Under the pieces are notes generated by a model. It was not told where the DNA came from. It searched no databases and saw nothing but the letters and a program-made list of their open reading frames with translations. Both the position numbers and the translations under genes were made by a program. Shown here one piece after another: positions 27,608-36,160 of a stretch of DNA of 64,000 nt (within the stretch, counting starts at the first letter, position 1; each line of letters opens with the position of its first letter). The DNA is from VXOI01 sp965261945 (lineage in GTDB: Bacteria > Chloroflexota > Dehalococcoidia > Lucifugimonadales > UBA3495): assembly GCA_965261945.1 (NCBI GenBank), contig CBDHEF010000002.1, positions 2,356,001 to 2,420,000 on the forward strand, given 5' to 3'.

Positions 27608-29008
27608 TCACAGCCCCAGCTTGCCGGGGTTCATAATGTTGTTGGGGTCAAGGGTCTGTTTCATTTGGCGAATGACGTCGTGGCCAACGCCAAGCTCGCG
27701 GGCCAGCAGGTGATTGAGCTTGACGCCGACGCCGTGGCAGTATTCCATCGTACCGCCCATGTCCTGCCCCAGCTTGAGTACGCGGTCAACGGTGCGGGCC
27801 AGCCGCTGCCTGGCCTCGGAGGGGTCGCCCGACTCGGGCTGGATGAGCATGGAGAACATCTCCGGGCGGCTCCAGATGGCGTATTCCGCCACAGCGATGC
27901 CCTGGTCGGCCAGCATTTGCCCGGCCTGCCGCTTGTATTCCAGCACTTTCGAGGTGGGCAGGGCCAGGTGGAGGTAGTCGAACCCCCGGCGGCGGCGCCA
28001 GCGGTTCCAACGCACCTTGCGCGGTTGCCCCAGCGCGGTCAGCTTGTAGTTTTCGGCGGAGTCGCGCCGCACCTCCCAGTAGTGTTCGGTGGGTTCCGTG
28101 CCCAGGGAGTAGCCCCCTGCGGCGTCGCAGACCGCGGCGGCCCTTGTAGCCTGGGCTGACACCCCTTCCGTGAAGCCCTCGAACAGCAGATGCAGCGTCA
28201 CATCGCCTTCTTCCTCGGTGAGGTCCAGCAGCGACGGGCGAATACCCAGTTCCAGCATCTCGTGGGCGGCCATGAAACCGTCCTCAAAGCAGTCAAAGCC
28301 GACGCTGGCGAACTGACTGCATTCGGGGATGCGGTAGACGCGGATAGTGGCGCGGGTGATGACGCCGAAGGCGCCCTCTGCGCCGATGAACAGGTGGTTC
28401 AGGTTGGGGCCCGAGGAATACTTGGGAACGTCGCGCGTTTCGATGACCCGGCCGTCGGGCAGCACGGCCTCCAGGCCCACCACCTGGTCGCCCATCGGCC
28501 CGTGGGCGCAGGCCCGGTAGCCCACGCCGTTGGTGGAGATGGTTCCGGCGATTGTGGCGATGGGGACGCTGTAAGGGTCGTGGCCGATCATCAGCCCGTG
28601 TTCTGCGAGAGCAACCTCAAGGTCGCCCAGCACAATGCCCGCCTCCACCCGTGCGGTCATGCTGACGGCGTCTACTTCCAGCACGCGGTTCATGCGCTTG
28701 ACATCCAGCACGATGCCGCCATGAGCCGGGACCACGGCGCCCATGACGCCGGTGCCGCCGCCGTAGGGAACTATGGGGACGCGGCGCTCGTTGGCCCAGA
28801 CGACGACCTGCGAGACCTCGGTGGCGCATCCCGGACGCACCACCGCGTCGGCCAGGCGCTCGAAGGCGTCGGCAGCCTCGAAGGCCCGGCTGGGAGACAG
28901 CGAATCGCCCGTGTAGCGGTCGAGGGAGTCAGCGTCGGCCAGCACGTTCTCCGCCCCCACGATGCGGGCCAGGGATGCGAGGGCGGTGTCATCCAGCATT
29001 GCGTTCAC
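27608..29008 (-). CDS. FAD-binding oxidase, GlcD / D-lactate dehydrogenase type
   Basis: 466 residues. A PCMH-type FAD domain is seen in VPIVPYGGGTGVMGAVVPAHGG and MIGHDPYSVPIATIAGTISTNGVG, with HLFIGAEGAFGVITRATIR closing it. The C-terminal vanillyl-alcohol-oxidase-type half ends MKQTLDPNNIMNPGKLGL, the family hallmark. Substrate is probably a 2-hydroxy acid or an alkyl-glycerol-type compound. No GlcE/GlcF partner is adjacent. It is followed 18 bases later by an LLM monooxygenase, and upstream lies a repeat pair at 29069-29168. Confidence 0.9.
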   Translation of the reverse strand: MNAMLDDTALASLARIVGAENVLADADSLDRYTGDSLSPSRAFEAADAFERLADAVVRPGCATEVSQVVVWANERRVPIVPYGGGTGVMGAVVPAHGGIVLDVKRMNRVLEVDAVSMTARVEAGIVLGDLEVALAEHGLMIGHDPYSVPIATIAGTISTNGVGYRACAHGPMGDQVVGLEAVLPDGRVIETRDVPKYSSGPNLNHLFIGAEGAFGVITRATIRVYRIPECSQFASVGFDCFEDGFMAAHEMLELGIRPSLLDLTEEEGDVTLHLLFEGFTEGVSAQATRAAAVCDAAGGYSLGTEPTEHYWEVRRDSAENYKLTALGQPRKVRWNRWRRRRGFDYLHLALPTSKVLEYKRQAGQMLADQGIAVAEYAIWSRPEMFSMLIQPESGDPSEARQRLARTVDRVLKLGQDMGGTMEYCHGVGVKLNHLLARELGVGHDVIRQMKQTLDPNNIMNPGKLGL

Positions 29009-29068
29009 CGGGCAAATCTCCTGGGGACTGTCGTCAATTTAAGAGTACTGGTCTCCAAGCGTCTGTTT

Positions 29069-29168
29069 TCGTCATTCCCGCGAAAGCGGGAATCCAGAAT
29101 TCGGTTGCTGGCAAATACGTATTTGCTGCCAATGGCCTTTGGATTCCCGCTTTCGCGGGAATGACGGT
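29069..29168. repeat. REPIN-like pair of inverted palindromes
   Basis: CGTCATTCCCGCGAAAGCGGGAATCC (here in parts: CGTCATTCCCGC and GAAAGCGGGAATCC) at 29071-29095 is mirrored by its reverse complement at 29140-29166. The 44-base centre is itself palindromic around GCAAATAC-GTATTTGC. The whole is an imperfect inverted repeat of about 100 bp. It lies between divergent genes' ends, 240 bases before the FAD oxidase start. Confidence 0.85.
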
Positions 29169-29250
29169 GAATATGACGACACGCCCTAGGGGTCTCGTGA
29201 TAGCAGATCCAACTGCCGGGCCTGGCTGGTATAGTCGGCCGTGCCATATA

Positions 29251-29835
29251 TCAAGTTTGGGTTCTTTCGCCTGCCTGGTTCTCTCCGGGGATACGGGACG
29301 ACGGTTTCACAGGCGACAGGGCCTCTGCTTCTTCCGGGCTGAACTGAGGGCCGTGGGAATACCGGTTCCTGCGAGTAAGCATACACAAGCGGCGTTCTTG
29401 GCCCTCTTGCTCCAGAGGAGATAGATGAGACTGGTCTCCTGGCCATTCGGCAAAGGGCAGTGCAGCCAAGTCGCGTATAAATCGCGTATTAAAGAAGGAA
29501 GCCCGGTTTATTTCCACCCGCACTTGGTCTGCTTCCTTTTGGTGTTCGTAGTAGTTGGTGTGCATGGCTTCCAAGAACCCGTAGGCCTCCGTCAGATAAT
29601 AACGATTCAGCCCGGAAGAAACGTAGTTGGCGGCGGCGCTGAGGTGGTTGTGGGCGTGGTGGTTCCAGCCCATGCGCTGGCAGACGGCCTTGACGGCGTG
29701 GGCAGTCGCCCCACACACCTTGTCTGACGCTTGCAGGATGTCGCCCTTCTCCAGCTCCTCCCGCGCCTGTTCGAGCAGGTGGCGGCTGATTTCTTCGTAC
29801 CTCTCCGGTGGCGAGGCTTTCAGATGGTCGGTCAT
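29251..29835 (-). CDS. PaREP1-like family protein, third of three tandem paralogues
   Basis: 194 residues. The first 62 residues (MTDHLKASPPERYEEISRHL, LLEQAREELEKGDILQASDK, GATAHAVKAVCQRMGWNHHA) are almost the same as in the two genes upstream; they resemble the PaREP1/HEPN-like helical family that I know from archaea and Chloroflexota. The middle (about 65-140) diverges strongly. The end RYSHGPQ is shared, but the last 25 residues differ. Start overlaps the preceding paralogue's stop (ATGA at 29832-29835). All-alpha, no visible catalytic residues apart from a possible HEPN-type RxxxxH near RNRYSH. Function unknown. Confidence 0.75.
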   Translation of the reverse strand: MTDHLKASPPERYEEISRHLLEQAREELEKGDILQASDKVCGATAHAVKAVCQRMGWNHHAHNHLSAAANYVSSGLNRYYLTEAYGFLEAMHTNYYEHQKEADQVRVEINRASFFNTRFIRDLAALPFAEWPGDQSHLSPLEQEGQERRLCMLTRRNRYSHGPQFSPEEAEALSPVKPSSRIPGENQAGERTQT

Positions 29836-30392
29836 TTTTCGCCCTGATTCTCGCCGCCGACGGACGGGGCAGGTTTCACGGGTGGCAAGCTGTCCAGTTC
29901 GTCACCCTCGATCTGGGGGCCGTGGGAGTACCGGGTCTTGCGCGTGAGCATCCGCAGGAGGCTTTCCTGGCTCTCCCGTTCCAGCAGAGACAAGTGCGAC
30001 CTCTCGCTGGGCAGCTCGTTGAGCGGCAAAGCAGCCAATTCTCTAATGAAGAAGGCAGCGTTACTTATTCCGACGCGCACCTCACCCGCAACCCGCTGAT
30101 GTTCGTAATAATTGGTATGGAGGGCATCCAAATATCCGTATGCACTCATAATATCGTCGCGCCCGAATTCCGATGCAATGTAATTGGCCGCGGATCGAAT
30201 ATGGTTGTGGGCGTGGTGGTTCCAGCCCATGCGCTGGCAGACGGCTTTGACGGCGTGGGCAGTCGCGCCCCACACCTTGTCCGACGCTTGCAGGATGTCG
30301 CCCTTCTCCAGCTCCTCCCGCGCCTGTTCGAGCAGGTGGCGGCTGATTTCTTCGTACCTTCCCGGCGGCGAGGCTTTCAGATGGTCGGTCAT
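29832..30392 (-). CDS. PaREP1-like family protein, second of three tandem paralogues
   Basis: 186 residues. Compared with the first paralogue, residues 1-80 and the last ~45 (from LRMLTRKTRYSHGP onwards) are almost identical, while residues ~80-140 are clearly different (SAYGYLDALHTNYYEHQRVA here). The identical ends extend to the DNA level, which points to recent duplication or gene conversion. Start and stop overlap neighbours by 4 bases (ATGA), so three products are translated in sequence from one message. Confidence 0.75.
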   Translation of the reverse strand: MTDHLKASPPGRYEEISRHLLEQAREELEKGDILQASDKVWGATAHAVKAVCQRMGWNHHAHNHIRSAANYIASEFGRDDIMSAYGYLDALHTNYYEHQRVAGEVRVGISNAAFFIRELAALPLNELPSERSHLSLLERESQESLLRMLTRKTRYSHGPQIEGDELDSLPPVKPAPSVGGENQGEK

Positions 30393-30949
30393 TTTTCGCC
30401 CTGATTCTCGCCGCCGACGGACGGGGCAGGTTTCACGGGTGGCAAGCTGTCCAGTTCGTCCCCCTCGATCTGGGGGCCGTGGGAGTACCGGGTCTTGCGC
30501 GTGAGCATCCGCAGGAGACGGTCCTGACTCTGCTGCTCCAAGGGCGAGAGGCGAGACTGATCGTTGGGCAGGTTGTCAAACGGCAGCGTGGATAGTTCGC
30601 GGATGAAAAAAGCGGCATTGTCTATCCCAGTACGCACGTCTGCCAACTCCCACTGGTGCTCGTAATAATTGGTGTGCAGGGACTCCAAGTAGCCAAATGA
30701 GAGCCTCAAATCGTCGCGCCCAAACTCGGAAGCGATGTAACTGGCCGCGGATCGAATATGGTTGTGGGCGTGGTGGTTCCAGCCCATGCGCTGGCAGACG
30801 GCCTTGACGGCGTGGGCAGTCGCGCCCCACACCTTGTCCGACGCTTGCAGGATGTCGCCCTTCTCCAGCTCCTCCCGCGCCTGTTCGAGCAGGTGGCGGC
30901 TGATTTCTTCGTACCTTCCCGGTGGCGAGGCTTTCAGATGGTCGGTCAT
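30389..30949 (-). CDS. PaREP1-like family protein, first of three tandem paralogues
   Basis: 186 residues. ATG 30949 is chosen by alignment with the two downstream copies, all of which begin MTDHLKASPP; the frame is open for 12 more codons. GGAGG lies about 12 bases upstream. Variable middle: RLSFGYLESLHTNYYEHQWE. It leads the three-gene run, whose promoter must be between 30950 and the end of cysS at 31048, or further upstream in the cysS/isp cluster. HEPN-like helical protein of unknown role. Confidence 0.75.
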   Translation of the reverse strand: MTDHLKASPPGRYEEISRHLLEQAREELEKGDILQASDKVWGATAHAVKAVCQRMGWNHHAHNHIRSAASYIASEFGRDDLRLSFGYLESLHTNYYEHQWELADVRTGIDNAAFFIRELSTLPFDNLPNDQSRLSPLEQQSQDRLLRMLTRKTRYSHGPQIEGDELDSLPPVKPAPSVGGENQGEK

Positions 30950-31047
30950 TGCGGCTGATTGGCCTCCGCAGGCACAAGGGGTCAAACCCGGAGATTTTGG
31001 CGGGCCCCTCGAATTATCAAGAAGTATCAGGCCGTTGAAAACGGAGC

Positions 31048-32424
31048 TTACGGTGCGCGGAACTGCCAGATGGGGCCGTTGGGGGTGTCTTCAACCGCCA
31101 CGCCGAGCTGTTCCAGGCCGTCGCGGATGCGGTCTGCCTGCTCGAACTGTCGGGCCTGGCGCAGGGCAGTTCGCGTTTCCAGCAGCAGCTCGATGAACGG
31201 CCCTGCCCCGGCGTTTGCGCCGCCGTGCGTCGCGCGTGGGGCGAAGGTGATGCCGAGGATGCCCCCCAGGTGGCGCAGGCTGTCCTGCGCGTCGGCGACG
31301 GGGTGGCCGGCGTCGCTGCTGCGGTTGATGTCCCGGGACAGGTCGAACAGCGCAGCCAGCGCCCGCGGCGTATTCAGGTCGTCGTCCATCGCGGCGAAGA
31401 ACTGTTGCCGGTACGGTTCGGCGTCCAGCCCCTCGCCTTGGCTGCCGCCGTCGCGGTCCAGGGCGTGGTGCAGCCGCTCCAGGCTGCGCTCCATCGCCGC
31501 GCAGCCGTCGTCGGTGTAGGACAGCGGGCTGCGATAGTGGGAGCTCAGGAAGTAGAGCCGGATGGTGTCGGGCGAGAAGCGCTCCAGCGCCTCCTCCACC
31601 GACACCAGGTTGCCCAGCGACTTGCTCATCTTGTCGCCGCCAAGACGCAGCAGGCCGTTGTGCACCCAGTAGCGGGAGAAGGGGACGACGCCGGTGGACG
31701 CCTCGCTCTGGGCGATTTCGTTCTCATGGTGGGGGAAGACCAGGTCCTGCCCGCCACCGTGGATGTCCAGGCTCTCGCCCAGGTAGGTCATGGACATACT
31801 GGTGCATTCGATGTGCCAGCCCGGCCGGCCCGGCCCCCACGGGCTTTCCCACAACGGCTCGCCGGGGCGGGCGCCCTTCCACAGGGCGAAGTCCATCGGA
31901 TGCTCTTTGTTCTCGTCGATTTCGATGCGGCTGCCTGCCTGCATTCCCTCCAGGGTGCGATGGCTCAGCTTGCCGTAGCCGTCGCTGTTCTCGACGCGGA
32001 AGAACACGTCGCCGCCCGCGGCATAGGCGTGGCCGGAAGAGATCAGCTTGTCGATGGTCTCAATGATGGGGCCGATTTCCTCGGTGGCACGCGGGTAGAC
32101 GTGGGCGCGGCGGATGTTCAGCGCGTCCATCGTCTGGAAGAAATCTTCGATGTACGTCTCAGCCAGCTCTGTTGGCTCGATGCCCTGCTCCTGGGCCCGC
32201 AGGATTATCTTGTCGTCCACGTCGGTGAAGTTCTGGACGTGGCGCACATCGAAGCCCAGATACTCCAGATACCGGCGCAGCACGTCGAAGGCGACGTAGC
32301 TCAGGGCGTGGCCGATATGGGTAGAGGAGTAGGGCGTTACGCCGCAGACATACATCTTGACGGTGTTGCCGTCAACAGGGGCGAAATCGGTAGCTTCGCC
32401 GGTTAGCGTGTTATACAGCTTCAT
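31048..32424 (-). CDS. cysS: Cysteinyl-tRNA synthetase
   Basis: 458 residues, usual length. HIGH signature at residues 36-39 (CGVTPYSSTHIGHALSY), with the zinc ligand Cys27 just before. The other zinc ligands are in WHIECTSMSM (Cys) and DLVFPHHENEIAQSEA (His/Glu). KMSKS is in LGGDKMSKSLGNLVSV. The C-terminal DALR-type helical domain and anticodon domain follow. It charges tRNA-Cys with cysteine. It is part of the minus-strand run PIN-TRAM, ispD, ispF, cysS, an order shared with many Gram-positive and Chloroflexota genomes. Confidence 0.97.
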   Translation of the reverse strand: MKLYNTLTGEATDFAPVDGNTVKMYVCGVTPYSSTHIGHALSYVAFDVLRRYLEYLGFDVRHVQNFTDVDDKIILRAQEQGIEPTELAETYIEDFFQTMDALNIRRAHVYPRATEEIGPIIETIDKLISSGHAYAAGGDVFFRVENSDGYGKLSHRTLEGMQAGSRIEIDENKEHPMDFALWKGARPGEPLWESPWGPGRPGWHIECTSMSMTYLGESLDIHGGGQDLVFPHHENEIAQSEASTGVVPFSRYWVHNGLLRLGGDKMSKSLGNLVSVEEALERFSPDTIRLYFLSSHYRSPLSYTDDGCAAMERSLERLHHALDRDGGSQGEGLDAEPYRQQFFAAMDDDLNTPRALAALFDLSRDINRSSDAGHPVADAQDSLRHLGGILGITFAPRATHGGANAGAGPFIELLLETRTALRQARQFEQADRIRDGLEQLGVAVEDTPNGPIWQFRAP

Positions 32425-32479
32425 TCAAGCGGGCTCCGGGCGGAACATGGCGGGGCTGTGTCCCGTCCCAAACATCCGG

Positions 32480-32520
32480 GAACGCCCCCACGCTGGCCCT
32501 CCCCTGAAGGGAGAGGGAAT
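32480..32520. repeat. Dispersed palindrome with tail
   Basis: CGCCCCCACGCTGGCCCT tail and CCCCTGAAGGGAGAGGG core, in the ispF-cysS gap, abutting the ispF stop. Confidence 0.75.
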
Positions 32521-33011
32521 CAATGAGCCGACATTATGGCGGCGACGGCGCAGGCCGCAATGCCCTCGGCCCGTCCGACGAAGCCCAGATAGTCGGTGGT
32601 GGTTGCCTTGATGCTGACGCGGCCGGGAGGTACGGACAGCGCGGCGGCTGACCGCTCCTTCATGTCCGGGATGAACGGCCCCAGCCGAGGTGTTTGCGCC
32701 AGCATTGTAGCATCTACGTTTGACACGCGCCAACCGGCCTCCGCCAGTATCTCCCCCACCCGTTCCAGCAGCAGCAGGCTGGATATATCCTTGTACTGCG
32801 GATCGGACGACGGGAAGCGCGTTCCCTTGTCGCCCAGGTCGGCGGCCCCTAGCAGGGCGTCCAGTATGGCATGAATCAGCACGTCGCCGTCGCTGTGCCC
32901 CGACAGCCCCCGGTCGTGGGGAATCTCCACCCCGCCCAGCACCAGCCGCCGCCCCGGAGCCAGGGGGTGGGAGTCGAAGCCGATGCCCACGCGGTAGTCA
33001 AAAGCGGTCAT
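32520..33011 (-). CDS. ispF: 2-C-methyl-D-erythritol 2,4-cyclodiphosphate synthase
   Basis: 163 residues. Metal ligands Asp13 and His15 in RVGIGFDSHPLAPG and His47 in SGHSDGDVLIHAILDALLGA. DLGDKGTRFPSSDPQYKD, then VDATMLAQTPRLGPFIPDM and the C-terminal IKATTTDYLGFVGRAEGIA complete the family pattern. It forms the cyclic diphosphate in the MEP route to isoprenoid precursors. The preceding step's gene, ispD, lies 930 bases upstream on the same strand, separated by an inserted toxin-antitoxin-like pair. Confidence 0.96.
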   Translation of the reverse strand: MTAFDYRVGIGFDSHPLAPGRRLVLGGVEIPHDRGLSGHSDGDVLIHAILDALLGAADLGDKGTRFPSSDPQYKDISSLLLLERVGEILAEAGWRVSNVDATMLAQTPRLGPFIPDMKERSAAALSVPPGRVSIKATTTDYLGFVGRAEGIAACAVAAIMSAH

Positions 33012-33065
33012 AGTCCCAAAATCTCACGCTTGGAAGCGTCCGCCGTTCTGATAGTTGACCAACCG

Positions 33066-33449
33066 TCAAGCAGCCTTATTTTTCAGACCGGAAATGACTG
33101 CAAAGCGCATTGAAGCCTGAGTGATTGCTATGCCAATGGGGTCACGAAACCCGTCCGGGTCGTCCTCGTCCACCTTCCAATATCCTGTTATGTCGCCATT
33201 CTCGGTAGTGAGTTTGGGGTCGCCGGTATTTCTACCTATCAATAAAGTGTCTGTTTCGGCGTTATATGCCTTACCAAATGGGATGTAGGCCGACGCGCCC
33301 ATGACGATAAGCCCCACTATTTCGTGGCCCTCCGCTGAGGCAAGCTCGACCGCAATTCCAGGGTCATCCAGGAGAGAGGCGGCGGTGGCAGCGGGAGTAT
33401 CGGTGGTTACGCCGAGAACGTTGGCTTGTTGATCATAGCTAACTAGCAT
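33066..33449 (-). CDS. DUF2283-like protein, putative antitoxin
   Basis: 127 residues. It begins MLVSYDQQANVLGVTTD and contains GIAVELASAEGHEIVGLIVMGAS, a pattern like DUF2283 (a short beta-sheet protein with Tyr-Asp near the start and G-x-x-G-x-E/L-I in the middle). GC is lower than that of ispD/ispF. It overlaps the upstream small gene by 11 bases. DUF2283 genes commonly follow DUF4258-like genes in presumed toxin-antitoxin pairs; the antitoxin role here is inferred from that context. Confidence 0.6.
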   Translation of the reverse strand: MLVSYDQQANVLGVTTDTPAATAASLLDDPGIAVELASAEGHEIVGLIVMGASAYIPFGKAYNAETDTLLIGRNTGDPKLTTENGDITGYWKVDEDDPDGFRDPIGIAITQASMRFAVISGLKNKAA

Positions 33450-33789
33450 CCCGTTCCTCCAAGTTCTGGTAATTCCTGACGAAGCAGCCGCGGTCGCCCT
33501 TGTTCCAATGCCGGGTGGCCGTCCGGCCCCGGAAACAAGTGATGATTATCTCGTCGTCCATTGAAACAACTGCTCTCGCCAATTCTTCCAACCCGGACAC
33601 GAACGCCAGATAACACCGGCTTTGGCTCCCGTCTCGCTCAGTGCGGATTCCTCGCACCACCCAATGCTCGAGAACGCGCGCTACTCTTTCGACCGTGATG
33701 CCAGGATGCGGCTCGTTCTGTATGTGCTGGCTGACTGTCCTGGTCTTGCCACCGGCGATTATAGTCTGTGGCAACCGGCTTGCAGCCAT
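33439..33789 (-). CDS. Small DUF4258-like protein, putative toxin
   Basis: 116 residues. HPGITVERVARVLEHWVVRG, YLAFVSGLEELARAVVSMDD and EIIITCFRGRTATRHWNKGD look like the compact RelE/DUF4258-type fold, in which a helix is followed by a beta-sheet ending in a T-x-x-R/H strand. The similarity is weak and the assignment rests also on its DUF2283-like partner, which it overlaps by 11 bases. The pair interrupts the ispD-ispF run. An equivalent pair is at 43108-43940. Confidence 0.5.
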   Translation of the reverse strand: MAASRLPQTIIAGGKTRTVSQHIQNEPHPGITVERVARVLEHWVVRGIRTERDGSQSRCYLAFVSGLEELARAVVSMDDEIIITCFRGRTATRHWNKGDRGCFVRNYQNLEERDAS

Positions 33790-33940
33790 ATCCGGTTCCG
33801 TCCTCAGGAAATCTGGTGGTCTTAATCTGTCGGTGTAACGCCACTCCAGTTTATCACCTGAAAGCGAAACGGCGAGCAGAACTAAACACTCCCCTTCTCC
33901 GCTCTAATATGGTGATGTCTGATCCAACCAACGTGATTCC

Positions 33941-34636
33941 CTACGCTTGCCCTAGGCGCAGGAACGCCTCGGCGATGGCCAGGTCACCGGCGGTGGTGAC
34001 CTTGATGTTCTCGTAGGTTCCCTCGAACATCCGCACCGGGTGGCCCAGGCTTTCTACCATGGCGGCGTCGTCGGTGACGTCGGACGGGCAGAGGCGGTGG
34101 GCCTGCATCAGCAACTCGTAGCGGAAGATCTGGGGGGTCTGGGCGGCCCACAGGCGGGCGCGTTCCGGGGTATCCTCGACGAGCAGTTCGGGCGATACGC
34201 GCTTGATGGTGTCCTTGACCGGCATCCCGGCTACCGCCGCGCCGTGTTCGTGGGCAGTCCGTATGCCACGTTCCAGCGTGTCAGCGTCTACGCAGGGACG
34301 GGCCCCGTCGTGAATCATCACCAGGTCGCAGCTCGACAAACGCTCCAGTCCCTGGCGCACCGAATCCTGACGGCGCTCCCCACCCGAACACACTTGGGTG
34401 ACCTTTCGGTAGCCCCGCGACAGCGCCAGCTCCCGCCCCCGCGCCACCGACTCCCCAGCCAGCACCAGCACAATTTCGCCGATGCCGGGATGTGCCTCGA
34501 ACCGCGCCACGGTGTGCGCGATGAGCGGCGCGCCCAGCAGTGGCGCAAAGGTCTTGTCCACGCCGCCCATCCGCGAACTGCGCCCCGCGGCGACGATGAC
34601 GGCGCCGATGATGAGCGGGAGACTTTCACTGCTCAA
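33941..34636 (-). CDS. ispD: 2-C-methyl-D-erythritol 4-phosphate cytidylyltransferase
   Basis: 231 residues from TTG 34636. The nucleotide-binding start is IIGAVIVAAGRSSRMGGVDK, followed by FAPLLGAPLIAHTVARFE, IVLVLAGES and CSGGERRQDSVRQGL. LVMIHDGARPCVD, GMPVKDTIKRV and AAQTPQIFRYELL complete the CTP-transfer site. It couples MEP to CMP in isoprenoid synthesis. The frame is open farther upstream through a palindromic repeat; TTG 34636 is preferred because GAGGG, part of the repeat tail, lies 8 bases before it. GTG 34645 is an alternative. Confidence 0.94.
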   Translation of the reverse strand: MSSESLPLIIGAVIVAAGRSSRMGGVDKTFAPLLGAPLIAHTVARFEAHPGIGEIVLVLAGESVARGRELALSRGYRKVTQVCSGGERRQDSVRQGLERLSSCDLVMIHDGARPCVDADTLERGIRTAHEHGAAVAGMPVKDTIKRVSPELLVEDTPERARLWAAQTPQIFRYELLMQAHRLCPSDVTDDAAMVESLGHPVRMFEGTYENIKVTTAGDLAIAEAFLRLGQA

Positions 34637-34641
34637 AGAAT

Positions 34642-34685
34642 TCACCCTCACCCCGACCCTCTCCCTCAAGGGAGAGGGAGAATTA
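34642..34685. repeat. Dispersed palindrome with tail, upstream of ispD
   Basis: Tail TCACCCTCACCCCGACCC and core CTCTCCCTCAAGGGAGAGGG. On the minus strand its TGAGGG end serves as the likely ribosome binding site of ispD. Confidence 0.85.
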
Positions 34686-34787
34686 CTGATGCGTGAATTG
34701 CGAGTGTCCGGCTACGGCATTTCCTGCAAATGACTGACGCATAGAGGAAACACCCTGTCCCGGAGGAACCGGGAACCTGACCGTCCC

Positions 34788-35899
34788 CTACCTCGGCTGG
34801 GCGAAGATGATGCGGCCGGCGGCGGTTTGCAGCACACGGGTCACCTGCACTTCGTGGCTGGCGTTGATGTAGCGGCGGCCGCCTTCCACCACCACCATGG
34901 TGCCGTCATCCAGGTAGGCGACGCCTTGGCCCGCCTCCTTGCCCTCCTGCAAGATGTCCACCCACAGGTTCTCGCCGGGCAGGACGATGGACTTGACGGC
35001 GTTGGCCAGCTCGTTGACGTTCAGCACCTTGACGCCCTGGATTTCGGCGACCCGGTTCAGGTTGTAGTCGGTGGTGAGGATGGAGGACTTCATGCCCCGG
35101 GCCAGTTCCACCAGCCGGGCGTCAACCTCGACCCCGTTTTCCACGCCACGTCCAGCACCTGCAACGGCACCAAGGCGTCTTTGCGCAGCCGGCCCAGCAC
35201 CTCCAGCCCGCGCCGGCCCCGGTTTCGCCGCAGCGAGTCGCTGGAATCGGCGATGTGGCGCAGTTCGTCCAGCACGAAGCGGGGCACCACCAGCGGGCCG
35301 TTGATGAATCCGGTGACCGTGAGGTCGGCGATGCGCCCGTCTATGATGGCCGATGTATCCACCAGAATCGCGCCGTTGCGCTGCTCCGAGACCGGCATTA
35401 CGGCCTGGAGGAGTTCGGGGCCGGGGATAGCCGCCGTCGCCGGATTCGCCGGCCCGGCGCGGGGCGTGGAGTCCAGGCCGGGAATGATGGCGCGGATGTC
35501 TCTCTCCCGCTGGATGCCCAGCCATAGCCCGCCCACGCCTGCGGCCAGACTGATGGCAATAGGCACGGCCCAGCCCAGGGTTCCCGTCAGGGAGTAGAAG
35601 GGGATGGACACCAGCGAGGCTATAATCAGTCCGACCACCAGCCCCACCACCGCGGCGATCAATGTCGCGCCGGGCAATTCGATGAAGTATCTGACCCACC
35701 TGCGCCCCGGCCCGAGGAGGAGGTACGGCACGGCGAGGCCGCCGACCGCGACCCCTGCGACGATGAAGGCCAGTCCCCAAGGCAGGAACGGGCCCTTCAT
35801 GGTCGATAATTCAGTTGACAGGCATAACCACCAGCCGAGCGCCCCGAACCCCACGGCCCCCAATGCCCTGAGCGTCCAAAGGACCAGCAAAATCGACAC
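34788..35899 (-). pseudogene. Membrane-anchored PIN-TRAM domain protein (YacL-like) with a one-base frameshift
   Basis: The start region (from ATG 35899) has four transmembrane helices within about 130 residues (for example LPWGLAFIVAGVAVGGLAVP and LPGATLIAAVVGLVVGLIIA). The PIN nuclease domain follows: GAILVDTSAIIDGRIADL, PRFVLDELRHIADSSD and RRGLEVLGRLRKD. The frame then changes near 35145 and continues VENGVEVDARLVELARGM, ILTTDYNLNRVAEIQGVKVL and a TRAM RNA-binding domain (PGENLWVDILQEGKEAGQGV) to the stop at 34788. One added base (GACGTGG-n-CGTGGAA) restores a 370-residue protein. As it heads a conserved ispD/ispF/cysS cluster, an assembly indel is as likely as gene loss. Confidence 0.85.
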
Positions 35900-36160
35900 C
35901 CACTCTTAAAAATGTATGGAATCCGTAAAGAAATTCAGCCGGTTCCGGCCCGAAATTCTTGCGTATTGGTAAGTTTCCGTTTACTGCCTCTTTTGACATC
36001 AGGTTATCATAGTTCGGGCTTGCTTGACATAGCAGGCTCTTCATGTTTCGGCTATTTTTTTGATTATGTCTACTGTATGTCAGTTCCAGATATGCCATTC
36101 CGGCAGTGAGCACAGGGCGCACGGCGGCGCGCTCCTGCGGGACAGCGGGCGCAGGTTTCT

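Noticed and set aside
34788..35899. Programmed ribosomal frameshift in the PIN-TRAM gene
   Set aside because: No slippery heptamer or obvious stimulatory hairpin was seen at the break (GTGGCGTGG); a simple one-base indel explains it.
35900..36160. Riboswitch or leader RNA upstream of the PIN-TRAM gene
   Set aside because: AT-rich and promoter-like, but no known riboswitch motif could be seen.
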